Assembly (NCBI GenBank): GCA_001931535.1 | Contig: CP016211.1 | Span: 5,191,573 to 5,255,572, forward strand | DNA: 64,000 nt | Direction: 5' to 3' | DNA from: Minicystis rosea | GTDB taxonomy: Bacteria > Myxococcota_A > Polyangia > Polyangiales > Polyangiaceae | Part shown: piece after piece, positions 9,592 through 17,537 of the stretch | Numbering within the stretch: the stretch's first letter is position 1 | Layout: each line of letters starts with the position of its first letter | Made by a program: the position numbers and the translations under genes | The notes under the pieces: model-generated | Database searches by the model: none | What the model was told of the DNA's origin: nothing | Seen by the model: the letters and a program-made list of their open reading frames with translations, nothing else

Positions 9592-11517
9592 TCAGGCTTT
9601 GACGTTCACGTCACTCGGCATCTGCAGTGGACGCGTCAGCTCGCCCAGGAGGCGAGGAGGGATGGTGCGCGTGGGGTACGGCGTGCCGGCGCGATGGGCG
9701 TCGATGAGCTCCTTGCCGGCACAGAGGACTTCGCGGACGTCGAAGCCGATGTGCTCCACGCCTTCGGCCAAGCCGAGGGGACGCGGCCAGTTGCAATGGG
9801 CCAGCACATAGACGTCCTTGCCCGGCTGCACGCCCGCGCGCTGGAGACCGGCGAGCAGCGGCGCAACGAGGTTGTCGTCCATGACGAAGACGGCGTCGGG
9901 GCGCTTCCTTCGATCGAACATCATCTCGGTGAGACGCTCACAGCCGATGGGCGCCGCGGGCATCGTGAGCAGGCGCTCGGGGTGCAGCCCGCGCGCCTCG
10001 AGACACTCCTGGGCGGCGGTGAGCTTGGGCGCGTGCGGCGACATCACGGCGATGTGCTGCCCGCGCTCCAGGACGCGCGCCGAAGCGCGCTCGATGAGCT
10101 TCATGAAATCGAGCTGCACCAAGCTCGCATGCGGCAGCGACGCGCCAATGGCCACGCGCGGCAGCCCCGGTGTCTGCAGCACCGGGAGCAGATAGAGCAT
10201 GGCGGAGTTCACCAGCATGAGGCCCGACGCTGTGCCGCACACCTCGATGTCGCAGAGCTGTTGATACTCGGGGTTGTTGGCGCGGCCATCGACGCCCACG
10301 AGCGCGCTCACCTGCCCTGCGATTCCCGTCTCGCCTCGCTCGATCACCTCGAGCGTGGTCGCGAGGAACAGCGACCATTCGTTCGACCCCGGCTGCTCGC
10401 TCGTCACCCACACATAGCGATCGCGGCGCGGGACCCGCTGCGTCACCGTGATGATCTCGTCGTCCCGAATCAACATGCGCCCCGTGCTGGAGCGCGGATC
10501 GGCCTCCATCAGCGGCAAGAGCATCGCCGTCGAGGCTTCCCGCTGGATGCGCTTCATCTGCTCGTCGATGACGACGCGGAGCTTCTCCCGCTCGGCGACG
10601 AAGAGCTCCTCCACGAATTGGCCCACCTCGCGAGCGCCCGTGCGCGGGCTCGTGCGCGCCAGGTAGCCTTCGAGCGCCGCGCGAAAATCCTCGGCGCTGG
10701 CGAAGCGATCATTCGCTCGGTGAGCCATGGCCTTGTCGCAGATGTCGGCAATCTCGGCATCGACGCTCGAGACCTCCTCGCGAATGCGCGGCTCGGTGCC
10801 CGCGAGGCGGCGGCTCAGCATGGCCGATTGGCTGTCGCCGCGCGCGAGGCGCCGGCCCGCGATCGCCTCCCACAACATGACGCCCACGCCGAAGACGTCG
10901 GCGCGCGCATCGACGGGATCACCATTGGCCTGCTCGGGCGCGACATACGCGAGCTTGCCCTTGAACATGCCACTCTGGGTCGTGCCCACGGCGCCTGCTG
11001 CCTTGGCGATCCCGAAGTCGACCACCTTCACTTGCCCGTCGTACGTGATGAACACGTTCTGCGGGCTCACGTCGCGGTGCACGACGTGGAGCTTCGTGCC
11101 ATCGAAGTCCGCGAGCGTGTGCGCATAATGGAGGCCCGCCAGCGTCTCGGCGAGGATGCGCACCTGAATGTCGAGGGGCACGCCTGCGCCCGCGCCGCCC
11201 GCCCCCGCTCGGCGGAGCACCGCATGGAGCGGTTGGCCATCGAGGAAATCCATGGCGAGGAAATGAATCCCCGACTCGAAGCCGACCTCGTAGGTCTGCA
11301 CCACGTTGGCGTGGTTGAGGCGCGCCGCGAGCCGCGCCTCGTTGAGGAACATCGCGAGGAAGTCCTCATCCAGCGAGAGCTCCTCACGCAGGAGCTTGAG
11401 GACGAGGAGCTTGTTGACCCCCATCGGGCCGGGCACCACCGAGAGGTACACCGACGCCATGCCCCCCTGCCCGAGCGGCGCGATGATGCGATATTTTCCA
11501 ACGCGCTCGAGGTTCAT
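9592..11517 (-). CDS. Ser/Thr protein kinase fused to a LacI-like sugar-sensor domain
   Basis: The 641-residue protein starts at the ATG at 11517 (MNLERVGKYR). Residues 8-285 are a Hanks-type kinase: glycine loop GQGGMASV (17-24), Lys41, Glu60, catalytic loop HRDVSPQN (147-154), DFG 167-169 and APE 193-195, all intact. A helical linker (about 295-340) leads to a periplasmic-binding-protein fold (about 365-635). That domain is very similar to the sensor of the GntR regulator at 4763-5836, sharing runs such as YVWVTSEQPGS, LQTPGLPRVAIGASLPHA and VLAHCNWPRP. No membrane segment separates kinase and sensor, so both are cytosolic. Bacterial kinases usually carry extracellular or PASTA-type sensors; a LacI-type effector domain is unusual. 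It probably couples intracellular sugar to phosphorylation of unknown targets. Confidence 0.93.
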   Translation of the reverse strand: MNLERVGKYRIIAPLGQGGMASVYLSVVPGPMGVNKLLVLKLLREELSLDEDFLAMFLNEARLAARLNHANVVQTYEVGFESGIHFLAMDFLDGQPLHAVLRRAGAGGAGAGVPLDIQVRILAETLAGLHYAHTLADFDGTKLHVVHRDVSPQNVFITYDGQVKVVDFGIAKAAGAVGTTQSGMFKGKLAYVAPEQANGDPVDARADVFGVGVMLWEAIAGRRLARGDSQSAMLSRRLAGTEPRIREEVSSVDAEIADICDKAMAHRANDRFASAEDFRAALEGYLARTSPRTGAREVGQFVEELFVAEREKLRVVIDEQMKRIQREASTAMLLPLMEADPRSSTGRMLIRDDEIITVTQRVPRRDRYVWVTSEQPGSNEWSLFLATTLEVIERGETGIAGQVSALVGVDGRANNPEYQQLCDIEVCGTASGLMLVNSAMLYLLPVLQTPGLPRVAIGASLPHASLVQLDFMKLIERASARVLERGQHIAVMSPHAPKLTAAQECLEARGLHPERLLTMPAAPIGCERLTEMMFDRRKRPDAVFVMDDNLVAPLLAGLQRAGVQPGKDVYVLAHCNWPRPLGLAEGVEHIGFDVREVLCAGKELIDAHRAGTPYPTRTIPPRLLGELTRPLQMPSDVNVKA

Positions 11518-12504
11518 GATCACACCGGGGTGAGGAGGCCCTGCGCTAAACGGTGGTGCTTTCGAGCGTGCGCCGGCCGCGCCGATGCCAGTCGACTTGG
11601 ACGCGAGAGTCCAAGCCTCCCGAACCGCGATCCTCGCGCCGCTCCGCGTGCCCGGACGCGCTACGAGGCGCCGTCCTCGGCACACGCCCGACCAGGTGAT
11701 TCATGTGCCGTTCAGGCCCCGATCGCGCACACTCGATATCGACTTCGGGGCTGGTATCGCCGTTTGCCGACGACGCCGGCCCTCCATCGCTCACGCGACG
11801 CATCTGGACTGTCGAGTCCACGTCATTCTCCCCCACGCGACCGCATTCTGCCCGCCGGCGCTCGACGCCTGCCATGGATCGAGCGCCATTCGCATGTGCA
11901 GAGGCGCCTCGCGTGGCAGCGAGGTGTACCGGCAGCATCGTGAAGACGACGCGGTTCACACGCCGAGGGTAGACGCACCCACTCTTCGGATCAATCTCCG
12001 ATGATCTCACCCATACCTCGATGACGCGCATCATCACGCGGGCGCGGTGCGTCAGAGCGCTTCGCCCGAGCAACCGACGCTCATCATTCGATGAGCAATG
12101 GCGCCATGGCCACGACGTCGGCGAGCCGTGCATGCGAACGTCGCGCACAGCGTACGTCCAGCCGAGAACCATTGACCACGCGACGCCTGGTGTCGCCCGG
12201 TGCAAACGAGACCTCGCGCCTCAACGCAGTTGAAGGCGACAAACCCGATCACGCATGCGACACACCATTGCGATGCTGTACCGCAGCGCCGGCTCTCCTC
12301 TCGAGTCGGAGACGTTCGCGCGCTTCACACGCGCGTCATACGGGGGCTCCCTCCCATCTGGATCTCACGCACCGCAGCGCCTTTCACCGTCTGCCAATGC
12401 CTGCGCCGTTCGCTCAGTAAACGGCCTTTTCTAACCGTGTTTCCGATTTGTTTCATCAAAGTGAGGTGATAGTTTCATCTCGTTATACGATACCGGAGGG
12501 TCTC
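11518..12504. other. Intergenic region without a recognisable gene (about 1 kb)
   Basis: Open frames exist on both strands (for example 11546-12205 minus and 11585-12004 plus), but their Arg/His-rich translations show no motif or ribosome-binding site and I do not accept them. Two small hairpins stand out: CTTGGAC/GTCCAAG at 11596-11615 (6-base loop) and TGGACT/AGTCCA at 11805-11820 (4-base loop). Bases 12420-12500 are clearly AT-richer and likely hold the promoter of the next gene. The kinase promoter must also lie here. Confidence 0.55.
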
Positions 12505-13359
12505 ATGAACGCTCGCGCAAGCCGTGGCAGGCCGGTGCTCCATGCTTTACCGCAGTCGAGATCCCATAGGAGATCCTTCGCTCTCCTGTTGGGCTCGATG
12601 CTGGCTGCCGCGAGCTGTGCCGAAGGTCTCGTGGGCACTCCGGGCACCGGCGGCGCCGGTGGTGAGGATACGTCGACGAGCTCCAGCGCATCATCGAGCT
12701 CCGCAGTGGCGTCGAGCTCCTCCTCGTCATCGAGCTCTTCGTCGTCGACATCATCGTCTTCGTCGAGCTCCTCTTCATCGTCTTCGTCGAGCGCTTCCTC
12801 TTCATCGAGCGCGTCTTCGTCCTCGAGCGCCTCCTCTTCCTCGAGCGCGTCTTCAAGCGGGAGCACCGGCCCGATGGGCATGGTGGTTCAATACAAGGTG
12901 GAGAACGGCGCGGCCTCGAGCGCGGCCATCGGATCGCAGCTCTGGATCGTCAACACCAGCACCGACATGGTGAATCTCAACGATCTCGGCCTTCGCTACT
13001 ACCTGACCAACGAGGTCGCCGCCACGCTGCAAAAGAACATCAACTGGGCCAACATCGGCCTCGTGGGCGGCTCCAACTCCGGCTTCCCCACCGGCGACAT
13101 CATGATCACGGTGGTGCCGATGGCCACGCCCGTGCCCGGCGCCGACACCTATGTGGAATTCAGCTTCACGGGCAGCGCTCACATGCTGAGCCCCAACCAG
13201 CGCGTGCAGTTCTCGTGGACGATTCAGAACTTCATGTCTCAGCAGTTCGCCCAAACGGGAGACTACTCGTTCAGCGCCGGCGCCACGTCTCAACAGGATT
13301 GGCCCAAGGCCGTGCTCGTGTATCAAGGCCAATCCGTGGTGTGGGGCGTCGAGCCCTGA
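12505..13359 (+). CDS. Cellulose-binding (CBM3) lipoprotein with serine-rich linker
   Basis: The ATG at 12505 is preceded by GGAGGG (12495-12500). The 284-residue product has a basic signal peptide ending in LAAASC, a lipobox with Cys near residue 38. A linker of almost pure Ser/Ala runs from about 55 to 120. The last ~155 residues look like a family 3 carbohydrate-binding module (VVQYKVENG, LWIVNTSTDMVNLNDLGLRY, closing VVWGVEP). Such modules bind cellulose or chitin. With no catalytic domain it would act as a surface adhesin attaching the cell, or a complex, to polysaccharide. The linker is a long run of TCG/TCC/AGC codons prone to slippage. Confidence 0.8.
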   Translation: MNARASRGRPVLHALPQSRSHRRSFALLLGSMLAAASCAEGLVGTPGTGGAGGEDTSTSSSASSSSAVASSSSSSSSSSSSTSSSSSSSSSSSSSSASSSSSASSSSSASSSSSASSSGSTGPMGMVVQYKVENGAASSAAIGSQLWIVNTSTDMVNLNDLGLRYYLTNEVAATLQKNINWANIGLVGGSNSGFPTGDIMITVVPMATPVPGADTYVEFSFTGSAHMLSPNQRVQFSWTIQNFMSQQFAQTGDYSFSAGATSQQDWPKAVLVYQGQSVVWGVEP

Positions 13360-13379
13360 CGAAGCCCCCGCGAGCCTTG

Positions 13380-13404
13380 GAGGCCTCCCTGCCACGGAGG
13401 CCTC
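13380..13404 (+). terminator. Hairpin terminator after CBM3 lipoprotein gene
   Basis: GAGGCCTCC (13380-13388) pairs perfectly with GGAGGCCTC (13396-13404) across a 7-base loop, followed by a pyrimidine-rich tail. It lies 21 bases after the stop codon. Confidence 0.7.
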
Positions 13405-13425
13405 TTCCCTCCTCACCAGAAGAAA

Positions 13426-13456
13426 AACGAGAGCAAGCCTGACGCCTGCTCTCGTT
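13426..13456 (-). terminator. Hairpin terminator for the fibro-slime gene on the minus strand
   Basis: AACGAGAGCA (13426-13435) and TGCTCTCGTT (13447-13456) form a perfect 10-bp stem with an 11-base loop. Read on the minus strand it is followed by a T-rich tract, as expected for an intrinsic terminator of the gene ending at 13481. Confidence 0.8.
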
Positions 13457-13480
13457 CAACGAATACCGATTGACGTATCG

Positions 13481-14482
13481 TTACTTGGGAACGACGGCGC
13501 CGCAATCCACGAACGAGAGGTTCGTGTCGATACGGAAGGTCGATTCGGGCGTGTGTCGCTCGGCGTGGAAGAGGTCGAGCGCATAGACGTTGCCTTTGAC
13601 CATGCCGAGCTGATCGGCGGAGGCGTCGAGGTTGACAGCGGTCGAGCCCTTTGGGTGGAGCCCGCCCAGATCGACGGCGAGATGGCCATTGAGGAAGACC
13701 CAGACGTCGTCGTCGCCTTCGAAGAGGAACGTCTCACCGCCCTTGTATTGGAAGCGCGTGTGCAGCTCGGTCGTGAAGCTGAAGTTGCGGACGACGCCGC
13801 CCTTGTCGACACCCGAGTTGCCCCAACCTGCGTTGTCGAGCGGGAAGAAGGAGAGGCTCTGGAACGTGAAGAGGCCCCCCGCCTGCGGCGCGAGCCACAC
13901 GGAGAGGAAGAACGGCTGATTCACGTTCGGTGTATCGTGATACCATTGCTGGAAGTTCGTCAGCGACGTCGTCTCCGCGCCGAAGGGGCACGTCGGCGCC
14001 GGGCTCGGGTGCCCTTCTTCGCAAGTCCCGGTGTAGACGGGCTTCTGCTCGGGGCCCAAGTTGGGCTGCACGAGCCCCTTCGTGATGTCGTTGCCGTAGA
14101 GAGGGCCTTCGAAATCAGGGTTTCCGCCCGCCTCGCTCCTGCCTTTGAAATCGCGAACGATGGCCGTGAGGATGTTTCCGCACTTATCGGTGCTGCCGGC
14201 GCCCGCGTCCGCGAGCGAGCCTTCGCTGGCAGGCGCACCGAGCTGATAGCCCCCGATCTCCGTGGCGACGAAGCCCATGGGGAGCTTGTCGACGATGCCG
14301 CCGCCGGCATCGCTTTGGCCGCCGTCGGGGATGGAGATGCCACCGCCGACACCGATCATGATGTCGCCGCCGGTGCCCGCTCCGCTGCTGGAGGTGGTAT
14401 CGATGCTGGTGGCGCCGGCCCCACCGGCGCTGCACGCGGCACACGAGAGCAGCGCCACGTAGGTGAGCAGCCGCGTCCGCAC
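13481..14482 (-). CDS. Fibro-slime domain lipoprotein (first of a divergent pair)
   Basis: I chose the GTG at 14482 because it begins right at a short basic signal peptide (VRTRLLTYVALLSCAAC) with a lipobox-like end; the frame is open to 14644. The product is 333 residues. After a Gly/Asp-rich linker, the C-terminal ~230 residues carry fibro-slime (PA14-like) hallmarks: GDDDVWVFLNGHLAVDLGG, then VYALDLFHAERHTPES and FRIDTNLSFVDCG. These domains occur in many copies in myxobacteria and slime moulds and are thought to mediate extracellular matrix or carbohydrate contacts. It is divergent from its paralogue at 14919-15905. Domain call is strong; start and function are less certain. Confidence 0.8.
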   Translation of the reverse strand: MRTRLLTYVALLSCAACSAGGAGATSIDTTSSSGAGTGGDIMIGVGGGISIPDGGQSDAGGGIVDKLPMGFVATEIGGYQLGAPASEGSLADAGAGSTDKCGNILTAIVRDFKGRSEAGGNPDFEGPLYGNDITKGLVQPNLGPEQKPVYTGTCEEGHPSPAPTCPFGAETTSLTNFQQWYHDTPNVNQPFFLSVWLAPQAGGLFTFQSLSFFPLDNAGWGNSGVDKGGVVRNFSFTTELHTRFQYKGGETFLFEGDDDVWVFLNGHLAVDLGGLHPKGSTAVNLDASADQLGMVKGNVYALDLFHAERHTPESTFRIDTNLSFVDCGAVVPK

Positions 14483-14918
14483 AGGGCCCGTTCGCCCCCC
14501 ATCACGACGACGCGTGGATGTCGTGCTCCGGTAGAACGGGCGGTCGACCGCGCCGGCGCCGGTACAGCAGCGATTCCGAACAGGCAACAGCTTCATCCAA
14601 TCCATGGTCCAGGCCCTCAATCCAGTGGACTGTTCGACGGGCACGAGGGAATCAGCCCTTGCAAAGAGGCTCGAGCGCTCCTCGAACGCTCTCCGAGCCT
14701 CATATCCCTAACAATCCGAGATGGACCCGATCCATCAAATTCATGGTCAATTGGACCTTTTACCAAAGAGGATGCGACACGCGATCCACTGCGCATTTTC
14801 GGCTCGATCTCGACGCGCACGCTGACGCAACGCAGCAGCAACACGGTTCATCATCGCGCGCCGGTAAATTCCCCACGTGTACTGCGCCGAACACGGAGGT
14901 TGGCTTACCGTCACTGCC
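14483..14918. other. Intergenic region between divergent fibro-slime genes
   Basis: About 430 bp with no supported gene. The part from about 14700 to 14800 is comparatively AT-rich and probably contains the back-to-back promoters of the two paralogous lipoprotein genes. Confidence 0.55.
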
Positions 14919-15905
14919 ATGCTTCGACGCACCGTCGTTTTCGCTTCTCTCTCCATGGCGATTGTCGGCTCGATCGCTTGCAGCGCAGCATCTCCGGTAG
15001 GCCCCGGGTCGAACGGGGGCAGCGGTGGTAACGGCACGGGTGCCGGCCCAGGCGTGGGCGGCGGCCTCATCACCGTGGGAAGCGGCGGTGCCGGTGGCTC
15101 GATGGTGAAGCCTCCCGCCAAAATCGATGAGACCTTGCCCCCGGGCTTCACCGCCGAGACGAGCTATGGAGGTTGGAAGGTGCTCGGGTTGCTCAAAGAC
15201 TTCAACGAGCCCAGCGAGAACGTCTGTGCCAACGTGCTGCGGGTGATCGCGCGCGACTTCACGCAAGCCCACATCGATTTCGGGCAGGAGAAGCCGTCGA
15301 CGTGGATGGCTCCGGGCCTCTACACCGGGCAAATCCTCCCGAGCCTCCCCGCCGACCGCAAGCCGGACATCAACCCGGCACGCACGCCGCTCGACGTCAT
15401 CGAGTCCTTCGACGATTGGTATCGAAACATCGATGGTGTGAACGTGCCGTTCGTGATGGACATGTGGTTGCAGCCGGATCCGAGCAAGCCGGGCACGTTC
15501 ATCTTCGACTCGAGCAGCTTCTTCCCGCTCGACAAATGGAACACCTCTCCCGGTGACGTGCAGGTCGGCGGCAACGACAATGGGCCACACAACTTCCTGT
15601 TCACCATCGAGATGCACACCGCGTTCGAATACAAGGGCGGTGAGGTCTTCAACTTCCGCGGTGACGACGACGTGTTCGTCTTCATCAACGACAAGCTCGC
15701 CGTCGACATCGGCGGCATCCACGGTCCGCTGGTCGGCAACGTGAGCCTCGACGCGAGCGCGGCCCAGCTCGGGCTGCACATCGGCGATGTCTACAAGCTC
15801 GATCTCTTCCAAGCGGAGAGAAACCCAGGCGGCTCCAACTTCCGCATCGAAACCACGCTCGACTTCCAGTCATGTGGAATCTTGCCGGGCGACATCCCGA
15901 AGTAA
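14919..15905 (+). CDS. Fibro-slime domain lipoprotein (second of a divergent pair)
   Basis: The ATG at 14919 opens a lipoprotein signal peptide (MLRRTVVFASLSMAIVGSIAC) with a proper lipobox. A Gly/Ser/Pro linker follows, then a fibro-slime domain: GDDDVFVFINDKLAVDIGG, YKLDLFQAERNPGG and FRIETTLDFQSCG near the end. The 328-residue product parallels the protein encoded divergently at 13481-14482, motif for motif, though clearly diverged in sequence. It is probably a surface-anchored matrix or adhesion protein. A GGAGG lies about 20 bases upstream, rather far for a ribosome-binding site. A GTG at 14877 is an alternative start but would place the signal peptide internally. Confidence 0.8.
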   Translation: MLRRTVVFASLSMAIVGSIACSAASPVGPGSNGGSGGNGTGAGPGVGGGLITVGSGGAGGSMVKPPAKIDETLPPGFTAETSYGGWKVLGLLKDFNEPSENVCANVLRVIARDFTQAHIDFGQEKPSTWMAPGLYTGQILPSLPADRKPDINPARTPLDVIESFDDWYRNIDGVNVPFVMDMWLQPDPSKPGTFIFDSSSFFPLDKWNTSPGDVQVGGNDNGPHNFLFTIEMHTAFEYKGGEVFNFRGDDDVFVFINDKLAVDIGGIHGPLVGNVSLDASAAQLGLHIGDVYKLDLFQAERNPGGSNFRIETTLDFQSCGILPGDIPK

Positions 15906-16306
15906 TTCGCTTCTCCAGGTCGACGACGTCGAAGGGGCGGCGACACGGTCGTCATCACCACGGATCTCCGGCCACGCGTCGATGCGCGGAAGTCCCGGAT
16001 TTATCGCTGCTTCATCGTGGATCCAGCCCGGACAGGCGTGCTTGACGAGGTTCAGGGTCGACGGAACAGATCACGTGACGGGCAGCCCGAGCGGCCGCCG
16101 ATTTTCGTGACGGGCCCCCGAATCCAGCGCGCCCGAACGAGGAGCTCTCGGTCACTCCGAGGGACGGTGAGCGAGGATCCGGGCAGCGACGATTCGGTGA
16201 GCGCGATCGCGTTCCGCCGCGAGCCTCCCGAGTGCCGGGCACATCGGCGGCGTGGGGCTTGATTCCCTTCCTCCGCCGCTGCAGACCGAGCCGAGGAGAT
16301 CGCGTC
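15906..16306. other. 400-bp intergenic region
   Basis: I see no gene, strong hairpin or repeat here. It lies between the fibro-slime gene and the FmdB gene and likely carries the latter's promoter. Confidence 0.5.
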
Positions 16307-16528
16307 GTGCCCGTCTACGAATACGTCTGTCGCAAGTGTGCCCGTCCCTTCGAGGAGCTGATCTTCGCCGGCGACGCGCCGCCGGTGTGCCCTGCTTGCC
16401 AGGCGCCCGAGGTGGAGCGGGTCCTGTCCGTCGTCGCGGCCGGCCGGCCCGAAGCCGCTGCGCCGATTGGCGGCGGGTGCGGCTCGTGCGGTGATCCACG
16501 CGGACCGGGCGCTTGCCGGCTCAACTGA
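16307..16528 (+). CDS. FmdB-family zinc-ribbon protein
   Basis: The GTG at 16307 follows GAGGAG (16293-16298) and starts the family-typical VPVYEYVCRKC. The 73-residue protein has two N-terminal CxxC pairs (CRKC, CPAC) separated by about 20 residues, forming a zinc ribbon. A Cys-rich tail (CGSCGDPRGPGAC) follows. FmdB proteins are small putative regulators found near many metabolic genes; no biochemical role is established. It precedes the radical SAM gene by 16 bases and is probably co-transcribed with it. Confidence 0.85.
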   Translation: MPVYEYVCRKCARPFEELIFAGDAPPVCPACQAPEVERVLSVVAAGRPEAAAPIGGGCGSCGDPRGPGACRLN

Positions 16529-16544
16529 CGATCACGCGTATCGC

Positions 16545-17414
16545 ATGCGTTACGAAGGCAAGCTCTATCGGCCGCCGTCCGAGGCCGACGCGTACATTCT
16601 TCAGGCCACGATCGGCTGCTCGTGGAACCACTGCACGTACTGCGACATGTACCGGGACAAGACGTTCCGGATCCGCGATCTCGCGGAGTCTCTCGCCGAC
16701 CTGGAGACCGCGGCGCGACACGCGGGCGATCGGATCGAGAAGGTCTTCGTGGCGGACGGCGACGCGCTGATCATGCCCATGGATCATTGGCTGCCAATCC
16801 TCGAGCGAGCGCGGGCGCTGTTCCCGCGGCTCCGTCGTGTGTCGTGCTACGCGATGGCCCGCAACGTGAACGAGAAGAGCGAGGCCGAGCTCTCGAGCCT
16901 GCGCGCCGCGGGCTTGTCGCTGCTCTACATCGGGCCGGAGTCGGGCGACGATGCGACGCTGAAGCGCATCGCCAAGGGTGACGACGCGGCGGCGCACGTC
17001 GAGGCCGCGCGGCGCGCGCATGGGGCAGGCATGGAGATCAGCGTGATCGCGCTGCTCGGCATCGCCGGCGAGCGCAGCGACGAGCACGCAGCGGCCACGG
17101 CCGATCTCGTGACGGCCATGGATCCGGCGTATTTCTCGGCGCTCACGGTGACCGTGGTGCCCGGGACGCCGCTGCACACGCTCGCGAAGCGTGGACGGTT
17201 CGCGGTGCCGTCCATACCGGCGCTCCTCCGTGAGATGCGCGCCATCGTCGATCGGGCGCGGCCCACGGACACGATGTTCCGCACCAACCACGCCTCGAAT
17301 CATCTCCCCTTGGGTGGCCGCTTGCCGCGCGATCGCGAGCGCATCGTGCAGGTCATCGATGCGGCGCTCTCGGGGCAGGTCCCGCTTCGCCCCGAGCGAC
17401 ATCGCGGGCTTTGA
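16545..17414 (+). CDS. Radical SAM protein
   Basis: The 289-residue protein starts at the ATG at 16545 (MRYEGKLYRPPSEADAY). The cluster motif GCSWNHCTYCDMY has four residues between its first two cysteines (CX4CX2C). I recall the same spacing in a COG1032-like group with IGCSHNKCTFCGMY. An ADGDA segment, a GPESGDD strand and a C-terminal ARPTDTMFRTNHASNH block fit the same group. It should bind a [4Fe-4S] cluster and S-adenosylmethionine in the cytoplasm; the substrate is unknown. It forms a two-gene unit with FmdB and is followed by a strong hairpin. Confidence 0.85.
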   Translation: MRYEGKLYRPPSEADAYILQATIGCSWNHCTYCDMYRDKTFRIRDLAESLADLETAARHAGDRIEKVFVADGDALIMPMDHWLPILERARALFPRLRRVSCYAMARNVNEKSEAELSSLRAAGLSLLYIGPESGDDATLKRIAKGDDAAAHVEAARRAHGAGMEISVIALLGIAGERSDEHAAATADLVTAMDPAYFSALTVTVVPGTPLHTLAKRGRFAVPSIPALLREMRAIVDRARPTDTMFRTNHASNHLPLGGRLPRDRERIVQVIDAALSGQVPLRPERHRGL

Positions 17415-17475
17415 TGCACACGGCAGAGGCGCGACGGCGATCGTAACGACGTCGCGTAACAGCGGCGTACCGCGA

Positions 17476-17498
17476 GGGGCCCGCGCGCGCAGGGCCCC
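17476..17498 (+). terminator. Hairpin terminator after radical SAM gene
   Basis: GGGGCCC (17476-17482) and GGGCCCC (17492-17498) form a perfect 7-bp stem with a 9-base loop, followed by TTGATTT. It separates the radical SAM gene from the lipoprotein gene. Confidence 0.6.
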
Positions 17499-17537
17499 TT
17501 GATTTGCGGCTGATTTCTCGCTCCCAGCGAACGCTCG

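Noticed and set aside
11546..12205. 219-residue minus-strand frame upstream of the kinase
   Set aside because: No ribosome-binding site, no motif, and Arg/Ser/His-rich composition typical of non-coding GC-rich DNA.
12484..12489. TATACG as a -10 box before the CBM3 gene
   Set aside because: No -35 hexamer at 16-18 bases could be found, so I do not call a promoter beyond noting the AT-rich stretch.
12483..12881. Glu/Asp-rich minus-strand open frame
   Set aside because: It is the complement of the serine-codon run in the CBM3 lipoprotein gene.
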